In this document: piece by piece, positions 12,308 to 29,858 of the stretch
How the letters are laid out: each line of letters opens with the position of its first letter
Position numbering within the stretch: the first letter of the stretch is position 1
Assembly (NCBI GenBank): GCA_963921425.1
Contig: OY992840.1
Location: forward strand, 13,518,501 to 13,582,500
Origin: Dryas octopetala
Taxonomy: Eukaryota > Streptophyta > Magnoliopsida > Rosales > Rosaceae
Length of the DNA stretch: 64,000 bases
Direction: 5' to 3'
Notes under the pieces: model-generated
What the model was told of the DNA's origin: nothing
The model's database searches: none
Seen by the model: the letters and a program-made list of their open reading frames with translations, nothing else
Made by a program: the position numbers and the translations under genes

Positions 12308-12316
12308 TAATAGTAA

Positions 12317-12848
12317 TTTAGCAGGCGTAGACCATGGTGGCGTTTGATTCCTTTTGGGATTGGGCCTGTACCCACCCGTTTAATGTCTCGGAGCCTATAA
12401 GACAGTCGCGATTCAGTCTCGCATTTTAAAAGAAAAAAAGAAAAACAAAGGACGAGATCGTTGAAAAGGACGGTAAGAGACTTCTCTGGCTTTTGTCTCT
12501 CCCAGTCCCCAGATCGTTTCCCCCAACAACTACCTGCAACAACTGCAATCTAGGGTTCCTCACAATCTCTCTCTCCGACTATTCATTTCCTATTCCGTAC
12601 ATTCTTTCTTCTCTGCTCCGCGATCTCTCCCTCCATTTCCATTAACTTCAAGGTTCGTCCCCTCCCTCAATTTCGCTCAGAGCTCACAATTTTCACGTTT
12701 ATCTTTTCTGATTTTGTTAGTTTTGATAATCAATTTCGTTCGATTGGGTTTGGGATTGAATTGGTTAAGATTTGAATTTGAGATCTTCCTTGTCTATGGT
12801 TTAATTAGCTTAATCTATTGGATTAGGTTGTGTGAATCATTACCAATC
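12317..12848 (+). promoter_or_regulatory. Promoter and 5' leader of the UBP gene
   Basis: A TATA-like CCTATAAGAC occurs at 12393-12402, followed by a pyrimidine-rich leader. A probable 5'-UTR intron runs from CTTCAAG|GTTCGTC (about 12652) to TTGGATTAG|GTTGTG (about 12826), just before the ATG at 12849. The MITE at 11760-12307 forms its upstream edge. This is inferred from sequence signals. Confidence 0.45.
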
Positions 12849-20460
<7,612 letters not shown>

Positions 20461-21200
20461 GGACATCAATCAAGTGCATCTTTGCTTTTATAGGGTTTGA
20501 AGCTTCCTACTAGGTTAAGCTGACTTGGTCCAGCAATCAGGGGGAACATAGAAGGGTAGAGGGGCCATGACCCCTGCAAACTTTTGCCAGTATGTGTAAA
20601 TATATTTTTGGTTCTATTTCTCACAAACACTATAAAGATTCTCAGTAAATTAAATCAATTTCCACCTAATTCAAACCTCACAACATTATTGGATACTTGA
20701 TCTTTATGGTTGTGGGTAATAGGAGTTTAATTATTTTTATTATTTTTATTTAATTAATTAATTTTGCTTTAGTTTTTTTTTGTTAAGAGTGAATTTATTT
20801 GAATCCAATTATTTTGTATTCTCATTCTTGACCCAACTTCTTTAATGTAATTTTTTTTTCCCACTTTTACACTTGCAAAAAACTTTAATCCAGTGATTTA
20901 TACTTGTAATATCTTTTGTCTCCTGATTTTTGCATTTGGATTGTAGATAGCCCCAATTGGCTATATGATTTATTGGTGGCGGATGTTTCACATCCTTAAA
21001 TGAAGCATATTTTTTTTTTCTCCAAAAGCCCAATTTATGGGTTCTTGAGCTCTCGACGTCTCGTTATTCAGTTAGGTTTTTAGGTTTTAACTAATTACCC
21101 AAAACTCAAGAGGTCAAACGTAAAATTTAAACTCGAACTTCCTAAAAAAATAAAACTCTATACCCTAAAATGGTGTATTCTGTCAAAAATTAATAAACCA

Positions 21201-21701
21201 NNNNNNNNNNNNNNNNNNNNNNNNNNNNNNNNNNNNNNNNNNNNNNNNNNNNNNNNNNNNNNNNNNNNNNNNNNNNNNNNNNNNNNNNNNNNNNNNNNNN
21301 NNNNNNNNNNNNNNNNNNNNNNNNNNNNNNNNNNNNNNNNNNNNNNNNNNNNNNNNNNNNNNNNNNNNNNNNNNNNNNNNNNNNNNNNNNNNNNNNNNNN
21401 CGCACACCCCAGCCCCAGCCCCTCCCTTCCCCTCCCCGCCCTGCACCCCTTACCCAAAAAAAATTTTTATTTTTATTTTTATTTTTTTAAATTTTTTAAA
21501 TTTTTTTATTCAAAAAAAAAAATTATTATTTTTTAAATTTAAGAAAAAGACGAAAATACCCCTGCTATTTTGACAGAAAAACTAACGGAGTTACTATTTT
21601 GACACAAAATGAAAGTTGAGGTACTTTTTTGCAAGTTTTCAAAGTTGGGGTACTAAATTGAAACAACATATAAAGTTGAGGTATTAAATTGTAATTTGCT
21701 C
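21201..21701. mobile_element. Assembly gap and right arm of a second GC-rich MULE
   Basis: 200 Ns (21201-21400) are followed by a C-rich stretch, an AT-rich stretch and an outer arm ending GTAATTTGCTC at 21701. This arm is homologous to the right TIR of the element at 2400-3959, including the segment reading 'cccctgctattttgacagaaaaactaacgga'. The next bases, TATTTATAA, would be one copy of its 9-bp target duplication. Copy B of the tandem repeat shows the unoccupied sequence at about 23765-23790. The left arm and any cargo are hidden in the gap, whose round size suggests an arbitrary length. Confidence 0.75.
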
Positions 21702-22562
21702 TATTTATAATGTACAAAACTTGGTTATTTCATAATAGTTTTTTTTTACTATGGAAAAAGTTTTTTGAAAAAACATTTTTAAACATTATTTGAAAAATAT
21801 TTTGAGATATTGGTGAAAATTGAATACTTATATTGTTTTGGCCTTTTCAAGTATAGAATTATGTCTCCCTCTGTTTCAGAAATGATGAGCATTGTAGTTT
21901 TTAGGTTGAAGATAGAGATTGTAGGTGTTTCTATAAACAAGTTAAACAACCATCGTAAGAGGTTGTCAGCTTCTGTTAAGCTGGCTTGGTCCAGGAATCA
22001 GGGGTGGAACATAGAAGGGTAGAGGGGCCATGGCCCCCGGAAACTTTTGCCAATGTTTTCGAACATATGTGTCAGCTTGTAAATATATTTTTGGTTCTCT
22101 TCTATTTTATTATTCTCACAAACATTATAAAGATTCTCAGTAAATTAAATCAATTTCCAGCTAATTCAAACCTCACAACATTTTTGGATACTTGATCTTT
22201 ATGGTTGTGGGTACTAGTTTAATTATTTTTATTTTTTGTATTTAATTAATTAATTTTGCTTTAGTTTTTTTGTTAAGAGTGAATTTATTTGAATCCGATT
22301 ATTTTGTATCTCATTCTTGACCCAACTTCTTTAATGTAATTTTTTTTCCCACTTTTACACTTGCAAAAAAATGTAACCATTAGCGGATGTTTAATGTAGA
22401 TAGTCCCAATTGGCTATATGATTTAGAATTAATTATCCTAAGCTACCTTTTACTTATTGTTTTTACTCTCCAATACACCAATTAATTTTATTTAACAACA
22501 AGGTAAGTTGTAGCTTATGTAGCTTATTTTGAAATCTGATCAATTGTCATTTTATTTCCTTT

Positions 22563-22838
22563 TTGCCTTTCTCTTTCTTCTCTCTCTCCCCCTGCTATGT
22601 CTCTCTTCTCTTTCCTCTTCATCATCTTCTTGTTCTTCTTCTTCGCAAAGCAAGCACCTCTGGGACGAACACCACCACCACGAGCAGCGCTGCTATCAAC
22701 AGCCTTGAAAATCTCAACGCTGACCAAGAAGCAATAGATCTACTCCGAGCTCGATCGAAGCCTTTTGGATCTGCTCTGACCACTCCAGCTTCTCCTCGAT
22801 TGGGCATGATCACAGCTCGTGGTAGACTCCTACTTTGA
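22563..22838 (+). other. Gene-like ORF fragment in the 1051-bp insertion
   Basis: This open frame begins with a pyrimidine-rich, hydrophobic stretch. It continues as a Thr/Ser-rich and then polar segment containing INSLENLNADQEAIDLLRAR and SKPFGSALTTPASPRLGM. The polar part looks like real coding sequence in composition, but I do not recognise the family and see no complete gene. In another frame an ATG at 22597 opens a 46-aa ORF with a signal-peptide-like hydrophobic start. It is probably a captured host-gene fragment. Confidence 0.35.
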
Positions 22839-22875
22839 TTTCTTATCAGTAGAAAGTTCTTGATTTTTTTTAAGG

Positions 22876-23330
22876 TCAGTTTCTGAAACTGCAATTTCTG
22901 GAACGTTGTATGTGAACTGAAATTGCAGTTTATTAGAGTTGCAGTTACTAACTGCAGTTTCTGTAATTGCAGTTTTATTAGAGTTGCAAGCTTGCAGTTA
23001 CAGTTTCTGAAACTGCAGTTTTTTTTTAAGCTCAGTTCTGAAACTGCAATTTCTAGAACGCTACTAACTGCTGTTTTTGAAATTGCAGTTTATTAGAGTT
23101 GCAAGCTTGCAGTTGCAGTTACTAATTGCAAGTGAAACTGCAGTTTATTGCAGACTTACAGTTGCAGTTTCTGAAACTATAGTTTTTTTTTTAAGCTCAG
23201 TTCTGAAACTGCAATTTCTGGAACGCTGTAAGTGAACTGAAACTGCAGTTTATTGAAGTTGCAACTGTAGATCATGTGTAGATGCAGGTGAAACTGCAGA
23301 TTATGTGTAGATGCAGGTGAAACAAGGTTG
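22876..23330. repeat. Array rich in the palindrome AACTGCAGTT
   Basis: About three imperfect units of roughly 160 bp begin 'cagtt(t)ctgaaactgcaatttct.gaacg' (near 22879, 23035, 23198). Within them AACTGCAGTT, AATTGCAGTT and GTTGCAGTT variants recur many times on both strands, so the array can form many short hairpins. No protein is coded. Confidence 0.7.
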
Positions 23331-24025
23331 CGCAGAAATCTAGCAAGTTTGTAGCATGTGGCCCGCAAAAGAAGAATGTGTTGTTGGATTTTTTATAAAA
23401 TATGGCCCGCAAAGAAATAATGGAGATTTAGGTGTGTTTGATTAAGAAAAAAAGTTATCAGTACTTGTCTGAACTCTATGATTTATTATTTCATTGTTGG
23501 CGGATGTTTCACATCCTTAAATGAAGCATATTTTTTTCTCCAAAAGCTTAGGTTTTAACTTTTGATTTTGAATTATTACCTAAAACTCAAGAGTTCAAAC
23601 ATAAAATTTAAACTTGAACGATAATTCTTTATTCTAAAAAATAAAATTTTATATCCTAAAATGGTGTATCTTGTCAAAAATTAATAAACAATGGTTAAAA
23701 ATCATAAAAAGATCCACCTACGTGCTCAAAGAATGTGTGATACTATTCATGCTAAGTATATTAAGATTTAATATATTTATAATGTACAAAACTTAGGTAT
23801 TTCATAATAATTTTTTTTTTTAAGTATGGAAAGAGTTTTTCGAAAAAACACTTTTAAACATTATTTGAAAAATATTTGTAGATATTGGTAAACAATGAAT
23901 AGTTATATTGTTTTGGCCTTTTGAAGTATAGAATCATGTCTGGGTTCGTATCAGAAATGATGAGCATTGTAGTTTTTAGGTTGAAGATAGAGATTTTCTA
24001 TAAACAGCCATTGTAAGAGGTTGTC

Positions 24026-25472
24026 TTATCTACTTGTTGGAAAGTATAGCAAATTATTTTATTAGTTTAATGAGGTATTTTATGTTTATTACGTTTGTAC
24101 ATTGTTTTAGGGCAGCAGAATGTAAGTGTAAGCGTAAGTGCAGATTTATATATGCTTTGTTGATGATGATTTGAGAACTGCTGAAAGTGAAAGAAATTTC
24201 CCTATTTTGGCTTCATGTTGTGCATCTTAGTTCGTATACAATTGCTCATATTATCAAAATAAAGGTACAGGTATTAAAATTACAGGGTATGGTCGGATTC
24301 TGTAATTGGTATTGGCCATTAAAATAAGAATGAAATTAATCGAAGCATTACTGAAATGCCTTTTGAAGAAGTATCTTTGTTTTAGATGAGTTTTTTTTAC
24401 CTTTTGGTTATTCAAGCTCAAGTGAATATAGCTAAGTGGATTGTGAATCATCAGATGAGATGGGGTAGTTTTTCTCTGTAAGAATTCTGAATAGATAAAA
24501 GTAAAATATTGTCGATAAAACAATGATAGCATCTTCTACTCTAGGATGAAAAAGAGAGATACAACAAATACAAGACGAAATCAATGATAAATGTAGTCCA
24601 ATGGCGGTCCTCTCTAGCCTGCCTTCCAAACGTTCCTGCTCAGCAGCATTAACTAACACACTACCGACTAGAGTTATTGAGATAATGAAATAATTCTCCT
24701 GCAAAAGCTGAAAAAAGAAATAAAGTTAGAAGCCTTAAAACTTAAAAGAGGCTTACAGTTGGAGAGCCAACTATAAAGAGTAAAGCCAACCAACCCACCA
24801 CCAGCCACTGCCAGCATGCCACCATCATTTTCATTCACCCTTACACCCTTTTAACTTATCACCAATAAAATCGCTATTGCCACCATGGTGTGAGACTCAT
24901 TGAGCATTGTATGTTGCATTCAAATTTTAAATACGAGTTCGTTTATACTTTATAGCATATAGATCTAACGGGAAAAAATCTGTAATTATTCAATGAAACA
25001 TAATTACTACGAAAATGATGATGAAGAATCGAATATAGTGAGTGGCGCGTAAGGAAAGAAACAGAGTTTTACCTTTTCCTAATTACCAAGTAGCCTCTAC
25101 TATTTCTCTCACTCTTTTATACCCTCCATTCACATCTGATTTCTGATTAGGCCTCTCTCTCTCTCTCTGCTTCAAAGGACGTGTAACTTTATCAACAACA
25201 GGACCAACCACAACATCGGAATCGAACCAATCACATGGCATCTCTCCTGAAAACAAAGCACCACCAAAATTCACCAAAGTTAAAAAACGAAAAATAAAAA
25301 GTTCTGTGAAGATGACGACAAGCACATGCATCCGACGTCGTTTTCCGTGATTACAAAGGCAATGGGACCAGCTATTAAATCCCGTAAATCTTATCAAGAC
25401 TGAACCACCAATAATCGATTGGACATCTGTCCCACTACAGCTTAGCTGCTTCGCTGCTTAGCTCGCTCACTG
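24026..25472. other. Intergenic DNA between the duplication and the GH17 gene
   Basis: I recognise no gene. A minus-strand ORF at 24432-24704 contains a hydrophobic stretch but matches no family I know. A (CT)n run lies at about 25150-25167. The last few hundred bases are probably the 3'-UTR of the GH17 gene on the minus strand. Confidence 0.45.
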
Positions 25473-26834
25473 TCACTCACCACTCACAGTGAACAGTAAA
25501 AAAAAAGTGAACAGTAAAAGTGAAGGACTCACCGTGGCAGGAGCTTTGGAAATGGACAAATAGCCAGTGCTGGAAGAACCCGGAGGCGAACCGACAGTGA
25601 CGACCGGACTAGACCCACCCGAAACTGAATCGGAGCTGCTGTTACCAACAGAACCGTTCAACTTGAATCCGAGCGAGTAGGCTGGTGACCCGTCGGGCTT
25701 AAACAACCCGAAGTTCCGCTCCGAAGTCGGGCCGGGCTTCATGTTCTCATTGAACAAAGCGAAGACGTAGATGTTCAAGTCGGAGCTCGGCCTCAACGGC
25801 GTGCCCTTCTTCTGGCAAATGAGCTTGATCAGATTCCCGTTGTACTTCTTCGCATTCTCCAGCGTAGCTCCGGCCTCGTCTTCATCCCCTTTCGACGGCC
25901 AACCGGTTTCCGAAATGTGAATCGGAAGCTTCTTGAACCCTAGCGAAGCCAGGGCGGAGTAGACGGCGTCGATCTGAGCGAACAACATGTTGTCGTAGTG
26001 GAGATTGGTGGCCGGATCGACGGCGCCGGCGTTCGGCTGAAAGAGGACGTAGTCCAGAGGGACCTGCTTCGGATTCGACTTGTAGGCGAAGTAAGGGTAC
26101 GCATTGATCAGGAAGGGCGAGCCGGTTTTGGAGTGGAAGTCGAGAATCGCGGCGATGCAGTTTTTTAAATCCCGGCGGAAAGCTCCGGCGGACGGCGGGA
26201 ACGAGGTTTCGAGGATGGAGAGGGAGTGGGCGGTGGTGACGGCGACCTGCTTGTCGAGGCCGAGCTCGACGAGGGCGGTATGGACGGACTGCATCGCCGG
26301 GAGGAGGTTTCCGGTGAGGGAGGTGTCGTTGAAGGTGAGGACTTCGTTGCCGACGAAGATGCAGGTGATGTTGGTGGCGGGGAGGTAGGCCTTGACGTTG
26401 GACTTGACCCAGGCTTGGGCCTGGGCCGGATCTTGGATCTTGGAGAGGTACTCGTTGCCCAGGCCCACTATGAACTCCACTCCGGTGTTGGCGAAGGCTT
26501 TTAGGACTCGTGGGTCGGCGTCGTAGAGCTTGATTTTGGTGATGCCCAGGGATTTCACTAAGGGCACCACCGCCTCCGGAGTTGGTAAGTTGTTGGCGAT
26601 TTGGCCGTAGTTTATTCCCATTGAATTAACCATTTCTGCAAACATAAACGCTTTCAAACAAAAAAACAATGACAATGTTCGATTTAGACAACCAAAAATT
26701 GAAAAAAGATTGAAGCTTTAGACAAAATTGGAGTGATCTAAATTGGGTTGGGTTTTCTTTTTGTTGTTAGTACCTGAAATGAGGAGAACAAATAAGAATG
26801 TTGAAAAGCAGTAGTGGCAACTACTGGTCTCCAT
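25473..26834 (-). CDS. Glucan endo-1,3-beta-glucosidase, GH17, GPI-anchored type
   Basis: Two exons, 26774-26834 and 25473-26635, encode 407 aa. The short first exon supplies the secretion signal (CFSTFLFVLLIS), a common arrangement in this family. The mature protein starts near MGINYGQ. The enzyme hydrolyses beta-1,3-glucan (callose) in the cell wall and around plasmodesmata. Catalytic residues are E118 in VGNEVLTF (acid) and E263 in HISETGWPSKG (nucleophile). After the barrel there is a Ser/Gly-rich linker and a hydrophobic C-terminus (PSLLLFTFFLLFTVSGE) that looks like a GPI-attachment signal. No X8/CBM43 domain follows, so it resembles BG14/At2g27500-like enzymes. A GTGAGT donor-like site near codon 388 could allow a different C-terminus. 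The (GA)n leader lies at about 26922-26935. Confidence 0.92.
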
Positions 26835-29800
26835 TTGGGTGCTGACTGCTGAGCTTGGAGATTGTAGAAGTGAGATTACAAGCAAATGCAGGTGAAGCTC
26901 CAAATTGGGCAACAGTGAGGAGAGAGAGAGAGAGTGACTATGGAGGTCTGAAACTCTCAGTCTCAGATATTTTGAGCTGGGACAATGTCCGTATGCAGCT
27001 GTGAAATCTATGGAATGGGAAAGAAGAAAAAGAGAGAGATAGGAGGAGGATAGAAATGAGAGCTTAGTGAAGGGTTGGCAAGCAGGTCAGGGTTTGGAAG
27101 CTAAAAGGGAACCAAAGGAATAAAAGAAGGCTCCCTTCATCTCTCGATCACTCACTGTTTGTTTCTTAAGAAAATGCATTTTGTGAGTGATTTTGATTCT
27201 TTCTTCGTTTTCATGCTTTGATTGATTCAACGGTGGTGATGGGGTTGAGGGGTGGGACCCCGGTGAACTCACATGATCACCATTCCCAATCCACTCAATC
27301 AGGGAGAGCTTTTCACTTGTCATGGGAAACTTTACTTTATTTCTGATTGACCTTTTTTTTCTTTTTTAATTATTTAATTTTAAGAGCTGTTTGTTAGGCT
27401 GTTACTATTGGCTTCTTCCCAAGGGTAAAAAAAACGACAAAGATGGTAGCAGAGAAGAAAAGGGAAACGACAAAGATACGTGGCATGCATGCGAAGCAAA
27501 GGCAGTGTGAACGAACGTTTCGCCGTTTCATACTCTCTTTTAACTCTTGCTTCATATTCAATGGCCACATGTGAATACGTCACTGCTACGCAAAGTCGTA
27601 ACCCAAATGTCTTTCTCTACTGTCATGCACTTTTAAAGTTTAAACTCCATATATTATAATTCACAATCAGTTGCATTTAAATATTTGTACAATTTATTTA
27701 ATTTCTAGATATTCTTTTTTATTCTTCTGTTTTTGGAAAACATCAATTTTCATGGACCAAAAAATATCCAATTGCCTATCAATTTCCAAGTTGAAGTAGA
27801 GGAGGACTTGCATGTCATACCAACGAGTGATATTCTCATCCTCCCGTCTCTCTATCTTCTCTTTTTTTCTCTCTTTGTGATATAATCTGTGCCTATCACG
27901 AAAACGGCGACAAGTAAGTTATTTTCGTTGAAGTAAGTTGTAAATTATACTGTTGTAACCATTTTGGAGAGCTTGAGTGGGGTGGTGTTATGGTGCGGAC
28001 ACCTACATCATGCTGATATGGGTGTGACTACTAGATGGACTTTTGTAGTGCTAGGGTGTGATTTCTACCGTTAGATGGTGACTGTACAGAATGCGATGTC
28101 CGCACCAAAGACTATCATTTGTGTGCATTTCACTTTCCATAATTATCATTGTTTCTGTCCATATGAATCTATGATGATAAATATTCCCCTTGAGCATCAT
28201 AATGTTTGTCACTTTGTTAGTTCGACCAATTGAAGTGATTGCTTGTGTCTCAATTTACTATTATTCTACCATCCACCACGTCACCCTTTTCTTAATATTT
28301 AATTTACTGTGTGGTTTCTCCATTGTATAATCATTATCTGTTGATTAAACTGTAATTGTTACTATCGCAATTATTGTGGCTTTTGATTCTTACATCATAT
28401 AAGTCGCAATTCCTATTGAAGTTTTGCGGAAAAACATTCATCTTTTTAATTATTTTTCCTTTATCCACTTCTTATTCTTGGTTTGAAAGTGATCAATTAT
28501 GTACCAGCAGCCCATAAACCAGAGATTCTTGTTGGATTGGCATGATAACATAGTATACAAGATAAATTCGATTCATGAACCTGTTGGGGTATTTTCTCTT
28601 ACAATTTTCACAGATTGAAAGATAGGGAATCTAATAAAATCCCTTTTGCAAACGGCCTCTTAAAAGTCTCTTAAACAGTAAAACCCTGCTAATTTACTAC
28701 CCTTTTTGGTCGGCATAAAAAAAAGAAAAGAAGTACCTTTTTTGGTCGACTTGTAGGTGTACTGGTGTGAAGACAAAAGTAAGTTGGTATCTTGCTATCT
28801 TAAATCTTAGCAGACACAGTTTGCAGTATTGATTGTTTAAAATTAAATTTCTATTTTGTTGGAAGCATGAGGCCGGTAACTTGTACAGCGTGAATATGAT
28901 GAGTTCAAGGCTTGCAATGCAGTTCAGGATTCAATCCCGTGATGTTCTGATGGCAGCTGATTTTGGCTTATTGGTGCCACAAGTTCCCATATAGCAACTG
29001 TGTTTCAAGGCCTATTAAGGCCACAACAGGATGGACATTTCAGTTCCTATTGTCTCTGAATTTCAAGCAGCTGTAATCCTTTGAAAACGAATCATCTTTT
29101 GTTACATTTTTATATTCATTTTAATAAAGTGACAGACATATTCACTTTTCTGTTCATTTTTTAATTTCTTATATACTTCAATTATCCAACACTCTTCAGA
29201 AAATTTTTACTTCTTTGAATGAAGAAACGAAGGGAAACCACCCATTGAATGAGGTAGTGGAAAATTTGGCAACGTTACCAGACCAACATGATTTCTTTTG
29301 CCTTGTCTACAATTTTAATCTTCTCGATCTGGCATCCAAATGGTAATTAAGGCCAGTTATCAAATGTGTATTACTAATTACCCTTGCATCGCGATGCCAG
29401 GTTACAAGGGAATTCATGACGGAAAACACGAATGCATTGGAATCCCATATTTGCATGATGCATTGCAAGCATGCAATTGTTAATGCATGCAGTCGCATTA
29501 GCAGGCAAAGAAAAACAAGTTATATTTCTGGATGGGGGGAAAGAGGAACCTTACAAGAACACTATATTTTATTTACTTGCAATATGTAAAAAAGGTACAA
29601 GGCAAGAACTGCAAAACTTGTTCTCCAAGTCTTTATAACCGCAACAAAGGCATCCCTCACACACATTAATTTATACACAACTCAGATCATTCACCCTCAC
29701 AAACATAATTGATTATAGAAGAGCTGAGTTTTTGACCAAGCATATCGCTCACTTGGAGCTGAGTTTTTGACCAAGCATCTCAATCGTTTTAGACCAATAG

Positions 29801-29858
29801 CTGTTACCGCTGGTGGAACTTTACATAATTATAGGTCATATTTGAAACCTAATAATGC
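26835..29858. other. GH17 promoter side and intergenic DNA up to GBSSI
   Basis: Promoter and leader of the GH17 gene (minus strand) occupy about the first 250 bp. The rest is AT-rich with no gene I can support. The final 250-300 bp before 29859 is probably the GBSSI 3'-UTR on the minus strand. Confidence 0.45.
27991..28106. repeat. Small MITE-like inverted repeat
   Basis: TGGTGCGGACACC at the left is repeated inverted as GATGTCCGCACCA at the right of a 116-bp segment. I cannot identify a clear target duplication, so the type is unresolved. Confidence 0.45.

Larger units (their letters stand above)
22426..23476. mobile_element. 1051-bp insertion with 9-bp target duplication, little or no TIR
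   Basis: Identical TATGATTTA flanks lie at 22417-22425 and 23477-23485, and copy A of the tandem repeat (about 20963-20975) carries the empty site once. The ends start GA and finish TC but show no longer inverted repeat, as in non-TIR MULEs. Inside are a gene-like GC-richer segment (about 22560-22840) and a repeat array (about 22876-23330). Insertion is well supported by the empty site; the MULE assignment is inferred from the 9-bp duplication. Confidence 0.6.
20501..24025. repeat. Tandem duplication, two copies of a ~1.4-kb segment
   Basis: Copy A (20501-21967) and copy B (21968-24025) align from 'agcttc..gttaagctg.cttggtcc' to '..gtaagaggttgtc'. Shared landmarks include GAAGGGTAGAGGGGCCATG, 'cccaattggctatatgattta', 'gcggatgtttcacatccttaaatgaagcat', and 'atttataatgtacaaaactt'. 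Copy A is interrupted by the MULE at the gap, copy B by the 1051-bp insertion at 22426-23476. The duplication starts about 40 bp after the UBP stop, so copy A may supply the UBP 3'-UTR. The CAGGGGTGGAACATAG-type start of the unit looks transposon-like (hAT-type ends often read this way), so the repeat unit may itself be a transposon. No coding potential is seen. Confidence 0.8.

Noticed and set aside
22880..23330. CRISPR-like repeat array
   Set aside because: Units are imperfect, lack unique spacers of constant length and lie in a plant genome; it is a palindrome-rich tandem repeat.
24432..24704. 90-aa minus-strand ORF with a hydrophobic segment
   Set aside because: No family resemblance, no recognisable splice partners or promoter, and AT-rich composition like its surroundings.
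25473..25560. Alternative C-terminal exon for the GH17 gene via a GTGAGT site
   Set aside because: The unspliced frame already gives a good GPI-type hydrophobic tail, and I found no downstream exon that completes the protein better.
26104..26504. Plus-strand ORFs inside the GH17 gene
   Set aside because: Antisense shadows of the GC-rich coding exon.
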